Below the pieces are notes generated by a model. That model did not search any database. It saw only the letters and a list, made by a program, of their open reading frames with translations, and had not been told where the DNA came from. Below are positions 24,494-37,210 of a stretch of 64,000 bases of DNA, piece after piece. The position numbers and the translations under genes were made by a program. Source of the DNA: Raffaelea ambrosiae. Lineage: Eukaryota > Ascomycota > Sordariomycetes > Ophiostomatales > Ophiostomataceae. How positions within the stretch are numbered: the stretch's first letter is position 1; every line of letters begins with the position of its first letter. Location: assembly GCA_002778195.1 (NCBI GenBank), contig PCDI01000020.1:335243-399242 (forward strand), given 5' to 3'.

Positions 24494-26514
24494 TCGCACT
24501 TTCATTCGAAAAAAAAGAACACGTCCGCCGCGATCGCACGAAGCTTCCTGAAGAAACGCAGCCACGCAATTCACACTCTCTTGGTTCTTTGTTCTCGCTT
24601 TTACTTCGAATCAAGAGCGAGTCATGACGGAAGGAGAGGCCTTGAGAGTGCTATCAACGAACGAATTCTTTGGGGAAGGGGGGGGCAACTGAGAAATGGC
24701 AACCGAGAAAATGTGGCGACAAAACCGTCCCAAACGGCAAAACCCCTCCCCGAAACGGAAAACGAGAACACCGGGCAGGGAGAGGCTATTCCTGGCAAGC
24801 GTCTTTCTTTACTCTATATATAGAAATTTCCTTACTCTGATTTCCCTGGCGATGACGCAGGCACTGCCTTGCTAGGCCGTGTTTCCTCGTTCAAAGGGCG
24901 ACGACCCGCTGTTGGATGTACCCTCTCCCTCCTCGTGCTCGGTATCCTCTTTACCTGCATCTTCGCCATCGACTCAACTCGTCTTGACGGCGCATTCAGG
25001 TTTGCGGTGACGGAATCGGATACGCTTTATTTTTTTGTTGCTTGTTGTCTTTTGTTTTTCATTGCTTGGCCAACACTAAGCCTGAGGGTGACTGAAATCA
25101 CAAAATGGTTGGAGTCTGTGGGAGAGAAAGCACTTCATGTTTTTTTTGTCCATACGAAGAAGCCCATTGTCACTCGAAGAAGGCTGGAGATGGGGCATTG
25201 CTCTCTTTTATTACTTTTGGAGCTGGATAATACTAGAATGGGAGGGGTTTATTTGACCTTTTTTTTTGCCAGAAATGCGCACCCACCAAAAACCAACAAA
25301 ACATTTTACAAAACATACAAAAAAGCTGAAAATAAACCAAGAAGATAAAAAAAAATCAATCTATCGCCAGCTTTCTACCTGGGCTGTTTTTTAAAACTTC
25401 TTTCCAGTCCGTGTGGTGTACCTTGCGTCGTCTGAGATCATCACAATCCAGCGATCCTAAATATCTCCCCTAACTGCCCAGCCTATTTCGTTCTTGCCTT
25501 CTCATTTTGGATAACTTCCATATACTTCTCTCATTGATTTTTTTTCCCTCTCGTTTTTTATTTTTATTTTTTTTATTTTTTATTTTGGTCCTCTCGTGAC
25601 CTCGTATTAAATTTCATCGCTGACATTTCTCATCCTTGACAATCCCCCCCTTCCCCCAAAACGGACTATGTGGCTGGGAATGTAAGAGAACAGCCGGTGT
25701 TCAGCCCCAGCCTTTTCGTGTTTCTCACATCGTAGCCTCACATCCAACCATTAAGCGCTGGACTTGCAAACTGGGTCCTACACGCTCCAGGCTTTTTGGC
25801 CCTGCTATTTTTCTAAAGAAAAATAATTTGCTTAGACCTTTTGCTTCCACGGGTTGCGTAGTGCCATTGGTGATTCAGTCATTTTGTTTCTAAAATTTGA
25901 ATCAAAGGACCACGTAACAATGGCCTTTTCTGGACAGATTCAGACACACACACACATGATCAATCGAATTGGAAATTTCTCTCGTGCTAATTGGCTCTTT
26001 TTTGCCTTCTTGAAAGCTAGTAGTAGTCTTCTTTTCTTGCCCAGTTCGTGAACAATGGCTATTGTTCTTGTTGTCTATCTCTTGCCCACCCTTTCGGGCA
26101 GCCAAATGAGGTCATTACGAGTACTTTGCTCTCTTCTGTTTCCTTGCCCCTCATCTGACACCCAACCCAGTCCGTAATAGCAGAACAATTTTCGAAAACG
26201 AATAAAACAAGAAATGCCACCCCAAATTACACCGTGGTACACCAATATGAATAAAAGATGCAAGCCCCCCCCTCTGTATTATGACTCAAAACATGTGTGG
26301 GAAATCAATAAGAGGAAATTGGATAGACACCACCACCCAGAAAAATACAGAGAGTATTCAGGAAAGGAGGCAAAGGGGGAAAAAAAAAATCAAACAACCC
26401 CAAACTCCTGTGAATTAAGATAGTAGAATGCCAACCCAAACCTTTGTGCTTGTGTGTTGTGTATTGCGTAGTGATGTATGCGATGACGTGCATGCCAAGT
26501 TCCCTTTGCTTGGC
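24494..26514. other. 2-kb AT-rich intergenic region
   Basis: Mostly AT-rich with long T and A runs (25340-25620, 26380-26390). One open frame at 24869-25348 begins with a hydrophobic stretch, but it has no family motif and decays into low-complexity sequence, so I do not call it a gene. Confidence 0.5.
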
Positions 26515-27430
26515 TCAGCCGTAGAACCAGTAGAAGGCAGTGTAGGGCACACTGCCGGCGGCGGAGTTCATGACTGAGCAAGCCTGCGAGGCACCACCGG
26601 CCGTGACAACACGGTAGACGGCCTTAACGCCGACACCGAGTCCGTTGTCGGCATCGACGAGCTGAAGCCAGTCGACAGCACTGGTGTCCAGAATGCCCTT
26701 GTCAGCCGTGGCCGGGGCTGTGACGCTGCCATTCTTCTTCAAGCTGCCGTGCAGACTGGCCGCAGACAGGTCAAACGTGGGCGTGCCGTTGATATCAAAG
26801 TAGTGGTGGCCGAGGAAGGGTGCAGGCGAGGGAAGAACACCAGGCAGTGTGAGATCGGAGGGCTCTGGGAAGGGACTGGCCACGACAGCGCCGTACTGAG
26901 ACTCGGGCATGGCATTCGGCGAGGCAATCGTCCCGGGGCTAGCGGCACTGACATTCTGGAGGTTGATGGGAATGTCCTGAGTCCAGATGACGGTAGAGGT
27001 AAGGCTGTTGAAGACATCTGCACTCAGGCCAGTGTCAGGCGTGCCCGGATAGAAGCTGCTCACATCGTACAGCACGGCCAAGGCGCCGGTCGAGGTCGAG
27101 TTGGCGGTGTTGCTGGCACAGGTGTAGTTCTGTAGACCATGGCCGACGGCAATCTTAAGCAAGCTCAGAGATGCGTCTGGAGTTAACAGTTGGGTACCTG
27201 AGACAGTGTTAGTGTCTTCTCTTCTTTTTTCATTTTCATTTCTTTTTCATTTTTTTTTCTTTTGCTGTGTAGTTTTATATGCATGGTTTTGGTGCGACAT
27301 AACAAGTGCGAGGGGATGTGGTCTTACCTGAACCTGTCGAAGGCAAAGTAGGTGTCGGACGGGAAGGTCTGCACGGTGATGCCGAAGCAACAGAAAGCAG
27401 ACCAGCAAAAGCAACTGAATTAAACAACAT
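26515..27430 (-). CDS. Secreted DUF3455 family protein
   Basis: Two exons, 27430-27328 and 27197-26515, around a 130-nt intron (GTAAGA..CTCAG, branch ACTAAC), give 261 residues. The first exon supplies a signal peptide (MLFNSVAFAGLLSVASASP). The body matches DUF3455: TPDASLSLLKIAVGHGLQNYTC, then ALAVLYDVS, FLGHHYFDINGTPTFDL, and a C-terminal DWLQLVDADNG and AVYRVVTAGG. The family is common in secretomes of ascomycetes and also occurs in bacteria; some database entries label it malate dehydrogenase, which I do not support. The biochemical role is unknown. The first exon is needed because the second has no ATG near its start. Confidence 0.85.
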
Positions 27431-27633
27431 TGCGACGAAGCTGTTGGTCGAGAAAGAGAGGTAGGGGGAGGGAAGAGAAGAGGGCGAGCGAGAGAAACAA
27501 GATAAATATCAAAGATGAGTGTGATGGCAATACACAGCAAACCAAAGAACGGCACAAACAGCGAAGAACAAGATATCCGACGAGTCTTATACCAGCCAGG
27601 GTAAGGTGTGTGAGTCGAGTAGCCACTCGGGAG

Positions 27634-30600
27634 TACTTGGTAACTATGCAAACTGAGTGCAATAAGACTTTAAGCGCCGGCCAGATTTTGGGGCTGGTAT
27701 GCGGGAGCACGACGGGAATGGTGGGTATTTTCTGGTGCCAAACTATTAAAGGAATCACAAATCGAAAGAAGTGTTTGAGCAGATTGAGTAACCCAAGAAG
27801 GAAAAGGCGGACAGGCGTGTGAGGGTCTGGATGCAGTGATCAGGTGTGGTGGTGAGGTGGGTTGGCGTGAGATGCTCGCGTGTGGAAGGCACAAGCAGCA
27901 AGGAAAGAAGAACGGGGGTGTATGTGTATGTGTGTTGAGATTGGACTCCTTATATACAGTGAATGGGAAACGTGGAAAATGTGGAAGAGAGCGGGAAGAG
28001 GGGAAAAAAAGGTTTCTTGTTGTGGTTCGTGGTTGTGGTTCGCGAGATATCGAAAAGACAAGGGAAAGGAATGGGAAGGATTGGGCCGGTTTATATCTCT
28101 CTTTTTTGCTCTTTGGTTGTCCAAGACAAGAGAACCGCAGACAATAAACCAGACTTCGGGGACGAAGCTGCCCCAGGGAGCATTCCTCATGGGGTGTCCT
28201 TGGTGTGCCTCCGGGGGCGTCTGAGAGACCCAGATCAGACCCTTCCCAAGGAGGTCGCCTCGACCCGGCTCACGGACTGCAGGGTTAGATGACATGGTGG
28301 AGAGACTGAGAAAAAGCAATTTTTTACATAGTTAGTACTTGGTAATGTTGCCATCAAGGGTGCTGCTCTCTCAAGGGTTGCACTGCGCCCCCCCTGGCCA
28401 CATCTCTTGCCTCTCGTTTGAGGGTGTTGCTTTCTATCTCATCCTTCAACGACGGTTGTGGTAAAGCGCCAGGGGAGGCTCAAACGAAGCAGACAGGAGG
28501 CTGACAATTCGTGCCGAGCTCGCGGGATAGTACGAGTATCTTACAGGGCTATTGACTAGATAGCAATCCAGTACCGTGCGCGCTCGAGACCGCCGCCTTC
28601 GTGGGCCAACAAAATTACTCAATTGGGAAAGCTGGAATTGGGGGCTCAGAGGAACCAGAGGGCCATGGGGCCTGTTGGGGCGGCGCACAGGTCGTCCAAG
28701 TCGGCCACGAGGCACACCGACAAAGAGCCATACTCGATATTGGACGAGAGCCCACCACGCAGAAGAGGCAATGCGGGCGAATGCCAACTAACTCTGGCTC
28801 TGCCCTAACTGGCGCATAGGAAGATACGACAGTACTCACCGTCGCCGCGCAGCTGTAGTGTTTGGCCGTTGGCAGTCTGGCAAGAAGACCGCCCACATTG
28901 AAAGGATAGGCCATGAGAGAACCCGAGCTGGGCCTCCCCCTCCAAAGTGAGAGAGTGGATACGCGTGGACTGCGGACGCAACAAGAACAAGCCTGGCCAA
29001 GGCCTGGCACAGAACGACCAAGTAACACGCCATGGAGAATGGGCGACAGAGGAAAGGCGAGAATGTCAGCGAGCAGGCAAACCGAGCCGAGAAAACCAAC
29101 ACAACCACCCACAACGGGGAGAGCGGGTGCGGCAGATTACCGTTCGTTAGTGCTGCTTGTTGGAAGAGGGCGGGACAAGAACGTAAAAAAGAAGATGGCT
29201 GCGTCTAAAACGGCCGGGGTCTGTTAGCTGCAGATAGGGCGGTAATGTAGGATCACTCTGGACCACACGACCGTCAGAAGGGGAAAGTCAGAATGCAAGA
29301 TACTCTGGAGACACAGGGAACTACTATGTAAGCCCATGTACTATGACTCGTACTTTGTAAGCTGGGTCCTGGACGGCACAACGTTGGAATGGCTGGGGCG
29401 CCCTGTGCGTTTCGCTTGCCTCAGCAGTGGGTCGTCCAGGATGTCAAGGGGTCCATTTGAGGCCTCAGAGGATTGCCCAGAATGGTCGAGTGGGTTGTTG
29501 TTAACGAGGGGTTGAGCGGAAGCATCTAACTACATAGTAGTCACCGTGTACTCGCATCTTACTCGCAGTTGATGTCGGCAACGTCTTGCTGTGCAAAAGA
29601 GTTGAAAACCAGTGGCCTGGGCGTTGGAGCCACCCATGTTGTCCTGCTCGTACTCGACACTACCAGACAGGCCTGTCCCAGGACAGCGGCACAGGCTGCC
29701 CAAAACGTCCCAACAGTAGCCTGGTCGGCCGCTGTCGTGGCCGCCACCGTTGGTTGTTGTTGCCCACCATCGTGCGGCTGGTCTTTCTTTGATGCTTTGA
29801 TCCTTCCGCCCATCCAATGTCGAGGTGAACAAACAAGCAAGGTTGCCCATGCAGGCCGTGTAGGCGGTAACATGCTGCGCCCAAGATTAATGTCGGCCGC
29901 AGACCAAGCCTCTCTGCAGGGTTTGCTGGCATTGCAAGCTCACCTGTCGCGTGTCTGCCTGGATACAGGGTAACTAATAGCAGCTGGCATTCACCTGCTG
30001 GACCTGTGTCGGTCAGCGGCGGCTGTGCAGCCACCGATGGCCACTCACCGTCCACCGCGCTGTCAAGACGCAGACGCACCCCGACGCACCCTGACGCACA
30101 CAAACGCACGCAAACGCACGCAAACACAAACGCAGAGAACAAGCGCTGGCGCGCAAGACAAAGGGCCATTCTGCAATACCCATGCAAGAACAACAAGCGA
30201 AGGTGGATGTCGGGTTGGCAGTCGCCACGGTGAGGATGTCGCGGTGAAGTTGGCACTCCCACTTCAGGCGTTGTTCACCTTCTAGTCCTTCCATGACGCT
30301 CTCATCCGTTTTCCGTATTTCGATTTTCGATTTCCGCTTTCCGCTTTCTGTTTGCTCTTTCGCGAGGCACCAAGCGCCGGATGGCCTCTCTGGGCTCTGG
30401 GGGCACCCGCTGGCTTCCTCGCTAGTCCAAGTCCATCCCAAGTCCACCCCAATACCAAGACGCCACCATCGGCTTGCCTTGTTCCTAGCGGACGTTCCCC
30501 TCGTCTTGACGCATGCGGCACAGGACACGAGTAAACAGACACGATGTAACTACATACATGCTCGTAGTGGGTATTCGTAGACGTGCTGCCGCCCCCCATT

Positions 30601-32646
30601 TTTTCTCAGGCCGTTGCAACCCTCTGCTGTAGCTGACAAGTCTCTTACACACGAGCGCTGTATGGTGGTAATATATGATTGCTAGCTGTGCTGAGAACGA
30701 GGGGTGTCCATACCGTGCGCGGGAGGTGTTTATGGTTGGAATGGCAAGAGAGTACAGAGTACTCGTAGAGTGAGTACTATTAGCTATGCGATACTCCGCA
30801 GAGACCAGAGCGTTGCACGAATGGATGAAACAGGGTCAAGAGAATGGGAAATCGCAGTATCTGGTCTCTGTTACCCTTTTTTCCCGCATCTGCGCCTTTG
30901 GGCAGTCCGGTCCCGGGATGGCACCCCGGTCGCTCTTTCCATGTTCTTTGTTTCTTATTTGGTCCGAATATTGGATTAGCACTTGCCCCATTGGGAACTG
31001 ACTGTCCCTCGTCGCTGTTCTAGAATGAGTACTTTGTACGTAGTAACTACTATGTATGTATTGGCGTCCATAGCGTATCTGACGATGTACATTTTGCAAA
31101 GAAGTCTTCTGTATCTTCTGCGCAATGCACACTCGAGTCGCCGGCAAACAGCCAGCCAACGGCCAAGTCGGATATTCCGCCGGCGCCGCAGCGTGTGGGT
31201 TGCCACGCCGAGTGCGACTGCCTAATAAGAGTGGGTGTGGCGTCTGCAGGATGCATCAGGAATGAAATGAGGCAAGCCGAACCTTCAGAATATGGTGCTC
31301 GCTAGAATGCGGTCGGTCTCTCTCTATCTCTCTCTCTCTCTCTCTCCCTCTCTCGTGCCCGCAACTAAGGACGCATAGTCGGATATGTCTTTGTCTGCCG
31401 GTATGATGTCTCAGGATCTCCTGCTTTTGCTTCGTCTTCTGTTCGTGCAAGCCGTCTCCGTGTACATACAAAGTAGCAAGGCGTCTCAAGTTAGCGACCC
31501 CCTGCGTTGTTTCTGTTTCGTTTGACCATAAGCAAGAAAACGCAAGCACTGCCCTCTGCATTGTGCACTGACATTCCCGTTCCGCACCAGCCCGTCAATA
31601 TATTGTCTACAAATATTGCCCTCCTGCATGCACACGGTACCTTTTGACTAGTTGACTAGTTACAACAACTACTATAGTAACTACATAGTACACGGTATCC
31701 TGCCTGTGTCGTGCAATGGTATCTTCCGTGCACGCCCGTGAGCCCAGAATGGGGGTCAGATGCATTTAGCTGCGACTTCTCTCCCCATCCTCTGCTTCTG
31801 CACATACACAGTAACATAGTAGCATCAAGGCAAGGCTTTGATCTTCGAAACGCGCCCCTGGTTCCCCTGGATCCTGTGTCTTCTCGTCATCCAAAAGGAA
31901 GAACAACGCCCAGGGAACACTATCCTTGTAAGATTGGGCTTGCCGAGATGTGTGACCAACTCTTTCTGGCCCTGGAACAAGATTCGAGTACTACTATGTA
32001 TGTACATGCCATACCTGCCCATTCGTAAAGCCCTTACAAATTATGTACAATCGATTGGAACATACGAGTAGTTCGTAGTATTGGCATTGCGCAAAAACGG
32101 AGGTGTGCAGCGGCTTGCCTTGTTTGTGGTGACCCATGGAGCTGGACGGAAGGCTTGACCCTCTGTATTTGATGGGTTCATCAGCCAGCCCCTCCCCCAA
32201 CGAACGGGCCCGAATACCCCGCCTCTAATTTAGTAACACCCGGACTTTACTAAATGAAGGTAAATACATGTTAGTTTTTGTGAGCGTTGTTTATCCTTGT
32301 CACAGGCCCCAGCCGCGTTCTTTTCTTCATTATTATTATTATCTTTACGACTCGTACTTTAGATCACTTCCCTCACAACAAAGTACACACAGTTAAACGT
32401 CAGATGTCTGCATGCATCTTAGCTCACTCTTGCGTTGCGTACTATGTAACGTGGTGGTGTACTCGTATGGGCAGGACAGGGGTTCTCCTTCTGGAGATGG
32501 CGCACACACAACTAAAAAAGTCAACGGTCCACTCTGAAAAGAATAGAACGATGGCAGAAAAAGAACGATGCATCGTAATTCTGGCACGTCAAGGTAGTAT
32601 TATCCTCAACCTGTGAACAAAACAAACCACTTGCGCATACTATGTA
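27634..32646. repeat. Cluster of palindromic TAC-NNN-GTA words
   Basis: TACNNNGTA words begin at 27634, 28336, 29322, 29351, 29531, 30753, 31030, 31037, 31048, 31467, 31682, 31992, 32440 and 32638. The related eight-base words TACTCGTA or TACGAGTA begin at 28531, 30760, 32063 and 32460. Middle triplets are mostly TAT, ATA, TTT, AAA or TTG. With equal base use one TACNNNGTA is expected about every 4 kb, so 14 in 5 kb is an excess. Confidence 0.7.
31316..31353 (+). repeat. CT microsatellite
   Basis: Interrupted TC dinucleotide repeat in the gene desert, not adjacent to any recognised start codon. Confidence 0.8.
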
Positions 32647-33104
32647 CGCGCTTGAGAGCAAAGAAGCCCCTGTAGCATCAAGTATTGCGGTGGTATTTTC
32701 CACTTGCTTACAGCGGTTTTATGCTTCAAAAAAACCAATGTGTGATACTATCTCACACAAAAAAAAAAAAAAAGAAAAAAAAACCACCCAGAAAAATCCA
32801 TAAAATGCTTGCCAAGTCGGGACTTCTTGTTTGAAAAAGAGGCCACTGCACGAATAGCCCCGTCCAGCTGTACGGGTACACGCGAAGAAGCTCTACGCGT
32901 GATATGAAGCAAGCATATCCGAACCTAGAGAAGCCAAGACCCCAACACGCCCCAGCAATACATTCAATTCAATATGTATGAACCTCCCTGGCACATGCTC
33001 CAAAATGCTTCCACGTTCAGTCTGCCCGTATGCCCGCGAACCTCCAAGTTCCAGTAAGTTATTCTCCACACTCCTGTGCACATTCGTCCGTAGATGTAAC
33101 CGTT

Positions 33105-36100
33105 TCACGATGCTGACGATGCTCCTCGGCTGGGCTGGCCTGGTTGCGATTTCTGACGCTTCAGTTGGGGAGGTGACACAGCGGGAAACTGGATGGCTCT
33201 GTCGAAGGGGCAGAGTCGCTTCTTGCTGTCGAGCGGCTCGTCATGGTCCCCGCTGTCTCCGCCGTCTTCGAGACTCCTGTTACTGGACATGCTGCTGTGG
33301 ATGCTGATGACAGTGATCTGCGAGGTGGATAGGCGACGTGGAGAAGTAGACAGCAGAGGAGGTGACGATGTAATCGAGGACGCCGGCACCGGCGGCTGTG
33401 AGAGCAGCAAATATGGGGATGACAGTGGTTGCGAGGGCAGAGAAGACGGCGGTGGCGAAGGCGGCGAGGAAGGCCACGGGATTTCAATGGGGCTTGTAAC
33501 AGTCGCCCGCACCACAGTGGCCGAGGAATTCTGGCTCCCAGCTTCCGATGTCATCTGCTCTGTCGACTGGCTCATCTCACCATTGTCCGACCTCTCTGTC
33601 TCAGCCGCGTCTGAGGACTGACTCGTCTCTGCATCGACTGCGATGCCTCCCGAATCAGCGCGTCGTAGCTGCGTGGTCCAATGATTCCTCTCATCGGCGA
33701 CAGCCTCATCGTCAGGGTCTTCAGGTGCGTCGTAATCCACCACCTCAGCATCCTCACCGGCGACACTTGCATCTGCCTTCCTGTTGGCTTCCTCTTCAGC
33801 TATAGATTGTAGCTCTTGAAAGGTAAGGGACTCCAGATACGTTCGGTCGAAGTGGAATTTGACGACCGATGGAAAGCGAGGACTCCAGAACCGGCCATAG
33901 CCCTGTCTATGAAAGGAAAAGCACCGGACTTCTGCCACTGGCGGATCGGCAAACAGCTCGGTTGGACCACCACGGCTGTCATCCAGACCCGGTTCTAGTT
34001 TTTCCAAGTCGAATGGGGCGCGGGTTTCGTCGTTTTCGTTCTCGCCCTCTTCGGCTTCCTTTCCCGTCTCCAACACTTCGTCTTCGCGACGTCTTGACAA
34101 CATCTTTTTCGGCATGGGAACAACACGCGGCCGACAATGCCGGAGAAACATGGTCATCTGAGGAACAGTGAGGGTGACAATGTTGGTCACGACAAATCGA
34201 GGCCGCCTCCGCTTTGAAGTTTTGTCCACGCAGCCCAGAAAAAAATGTGTCCAGCGCAGGCCTGGTAGGCCTGGGGGGTATTCTTTGGCCTTGGTAGCAT
34301 CATATCGAGCCCCGACAATGGCAAAGTCACCAACCTCCCCAAATTCGCCAATGTATCCCTTCTTGAGCTTCACAGCATAGGAACGCAAGAATGGCCATAC
34401 CAAGGGGGCCGAAGTTGAAGGCGACGAGAAATCAAAGTACGGGTCGTTTTCGGGCTTTACCACCAGACCTTCAAGGCGGGCTGTGAGACACTTTGCAAAT
34501 GCTTGTCGTAGCTCCTCGGCAGCGGTCCGGCTGCCAAAGTCAATGATTTGTCGTTGGACAATCTCGGCGTAGCCTGCGCGGGAATTGACGAGCCGTTCTA
34601 GTCGACCGAATCGTTCAGAGTGCCTCTTGTCCAGAAGTGATTCGTCATGGAAGAGTAGATCAAAGTAGACAATCATGAGATGCTCGTGGTCTTGTGCCCT
34701 AGATGCGGACAGATGCTGTCAATATTGCCACAGGCTGCCAATTATATGACATTTGTGTATACGTACTCTGCATTGGGATCAGCATAGAGCATGGATCCAC
34801 TGCGTGTGACGTGTCTCCGAATCGCATCGAAGTCCATGATCCGATCCTCCTGGTTTGCTTGTCAGCTGCCAGTCGAGACATACATGTCTGGGACGGGACC
34901 GACCTTCTCATTGTACACCAGCATCTCTCCCTCGAGGATGCATCCTTTCGTGATGGCGCAGTCAGGTTGGCCAATGCGAAGCGACTCCCGAATGACACCG
35001 TGGAGGTTGGTTCGATCTTGTGTGCTATCTTTGCCGCTCTTTGAAAACAGCTGCAGACATTCGTGGGGTTCCTTGGCCATATCCACATGCACCTGTACAT
35101 ACTCGCCGTCCATCTTTCGCTCGCAGCTCATTCGCTGGCGACCGCCCATGGCAAGGCAATGCTTGATGCTCCGGGCTTTAGCCCATTGCTGGCGTCCGAC
35201 CTTGACACCAACACGGGGTACCATGGAAGGTTGCCCGGTTGGTCTCGCTTCAGCAAGGCTCTCAATGGCAGTCGTAAAATCGCTGTGGACCCGGAGGGCG
35301 AGCGGTAGATTGGTGTGCAGAGCACGAGCGACAACGATCGGGTCGAGGACGACGGGTCGGTAGTCCTTGAGAACCAGACGAGTGAGCCACTTGGCATCGC
35401 GTGAATCGAGGCGTTGATAGAGGCGGGATAGCACTTCGTCACGCTTCGCAGAGGTCATGGACACCGTCTGCTGGTTCGCAGTTGGAGTTCCTGCTGGAGT
35501 CCGCACGGCCGGAGAGCTGAAGCGGCACCGGGCAGCGACGCCATGAAGCAAACCATCCAATTCTTCGACCATGACGGGCGGATCGTCGGGGTGCAATGGG
35601 TTGGGCTAACAGTCAGCGAGTAGAAAAAGAAAAAGAAACGAGCAAACAAAGAAAACAAAAATAGAAAGCAAAAACGAAAAGAAAACAAATAGAAAACAAA
35701 TAGAAAACAAATAATAAAAACAAGAAAAAAAAAACAGCTAGAAGAAGAAGAAAAACAGCCACACTTACAGTTTTCTTCAAGATGCCCTCGACACAGTCGC
35801 CCAAGTCGACAGCAATCCCTCCCAGCCCGGGCCGCGTCCACCGATCCAGCTCCATCATGCGGGAGTGCCCAATACCGAGAGCGCGAGCAACAACGCGCTG
35901 CAGAGACTTGGCCTGGAGGCCATAGACTCGGTCGGTTCGATGGTCCGGCAGCAGCGTAGACAGCAGAGCAGCCCCCATATAGACGTGCACAAGACCCTTT
36001 TCTGTCCGAAATCGAGACCGGTGTCGAACAAACCATTCGTGGATCAGCTGGTTGACGATGCAGTCCTGGTTGCGGCGGCCAGGCGAGAGGTCGGAGATTT

Positions 36101-36140
36101 GCTGGAGAAGATCGCAGACGAGGGCGAAGGGAAAGGGCAT
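33105..36140 (-). CDS. ATP-dependent DNA ligase, fungal non-LIG4 type
   Basis: Four exons on the minus strand: 36140-35769, 35605-34904, 34849-34767 and 34698-33105, giving 916 residues. The N-terminal helical domain (opening MPFPFALVCDLLQQ) precedes an adenylation domain with motif I CERKMDGEY (nucleophilic Lys288), motif III LEGEMLVYNEK, motif IV EGLVVKP and motif V VKLKKGYIGE, then an OB-fold region. No BRCT repeats are seen, so this is not canonical LIG4; it fits a separate fungal group of ligase-domain proteins. The last 300 or so residues are Ser/Pro-rich and disordered. Intron 2 is only 54 nt with an unusual GTCGGT donor; removing it joins YNEK to EDRIMDFDAIR in the family's order and removes an in-frame TGA. 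Confidence 0.85.
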
Positions 36141-37210
36141 ACCGGCAAAGGAAATGGGGAAAATGGGGGGATAACGGCAAAAACAGAAGAGCCACCCAAA
36201 ACCATCGCTATGCAGAAACAAGAAACACGAAAGGGCAGAAAGGACAGGCAGTTAACGGTGCCAGTGTATACCCAGAAAAGGGGCGGGGGAGAGGATGAAT
36301 GGAGGGATGTTGGGACAGCTATATACATAAGGACGATCAAGGCAAAGGAATCGAAAACAAAGCAAACGCGAAAACGACCGAGGAAGAAGGCAGCCAAGGA
36401 GAGCAGAGCCTTGATGGAATAGGAAGGCGCAGCGGCGAGCAAACGAACAAGACGAGAAATATGCTGAAGTCGCTCTTTCCCTTTTTGCAGGCAACAGTCG
36501 CGAATACCCGCAACCGGGTGGATGCTGGAAAAAATAGAGTGGAGGCCACGGTGTGACCTAACTACTGGGTGAACAAGAGCCGCTTACGAGCCTCTTCAAC
36601 ACCATCCCTGGGGAGGGGACAATTAACGCGTCTTTAGACACATTGTTCGCCAACCGCGCCGTCCACTACTCGTATTTACTAGGGGCTCACTGAACCCATA
36701 TCGTCCCACACCCCCGCGTGACCAGGTGACCACGGAGCCTAGGCAGCAGTTAGACATGAGTGGTCACCGAGACACCAAAGAGACATCATTTTAGTTACAC
36801 ACAAAAACAGCATGCAAATTGAGGCCCGGATTAAAAGGTGAGCGAAAGATGCTCGTGATCATAGCCAATGTTGCACCTGATGCACACCGGGAAAATGGTG
36901 AGGGAAAAAAGCGAACAAAGCCAAAAAGACAGATAAGGAATGCCCTAGTTAGGAGACATCACTCTTCAACGTTTAAAGAACTACAGGGGACCAAAAACAT
37001 GAAAGGACAATTCAACAAAAATTCAGGGAGATAAAAATATACCACTTATGCAAGGTACAACACCGAGTTTTCCCGTCGCCGCCGTGCGGTATAACTTGAA
37101 CAGAATACAGAATACAGAAAACAGAACCCCCCCCCCCCCCCAACCAAAAAAAAAGAAAAAAAAACCAAGGAAGGATTTCGCCAGTTCAAGCAGAGGACGC
37201 AAGGACTGCT
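36141..37210. other. Intergenic: ligase promoter and WW-gene 3' region
   Basis: No gene recognised. It includes a 15-base C run at 37127-37141, A-rich sequence just after it, and one TACTCGTA word (36667-36674). Confidence 0.55.
37127..37141 (+). repeat. Poly-C tract, 15 nt
   Basis: Fifteen cytosines about 70 nt beyond the stop codon of the WW-domain gene, so a G-run in its 3' untranslated region. Confidence 0.85.

Larger units (their letters stand above)
27431..33104. other. 5.7-kb gene desert rich in TAC-NNN-GTA words
   Basis: The longest stretch without a recognisable gene in this window. The left part (to about 28300) is probably the DUF3455 promoter, with a TATATA-like element at 27950-27956. 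The remainder has only short overlapping frames. It contains a CT microsatellite at about 31316-31353, ACGCA-type tandem sequence at about 30067-30134, a poly-A tract near 32758-32780 and at least 14 TAC-NNN-GTA words, far denser than elsewhere. No transposase, reverse transcriptase or tRNA signature was found. A non-coding transcript or a worn-down element is possible. Confidence 0.5.

Noticed and set aside
24869..25348. 159-codon + frame with a hydrophobic N-terminal stretch
   Set aside because: No family resemblance, poor start context, and the second half is low-complexity AT-rich sequence; insufficient to call a gene.
34862..34864. Apparent premature TGA in the DNA ligase
   Set aside because: Best explained by a 54-nt in-frame intron that restores a conserved motif order, unlike the three TAGs of the 55-58 kb frame, where neighbouring sequence on both sides looks coding and donors are poor.
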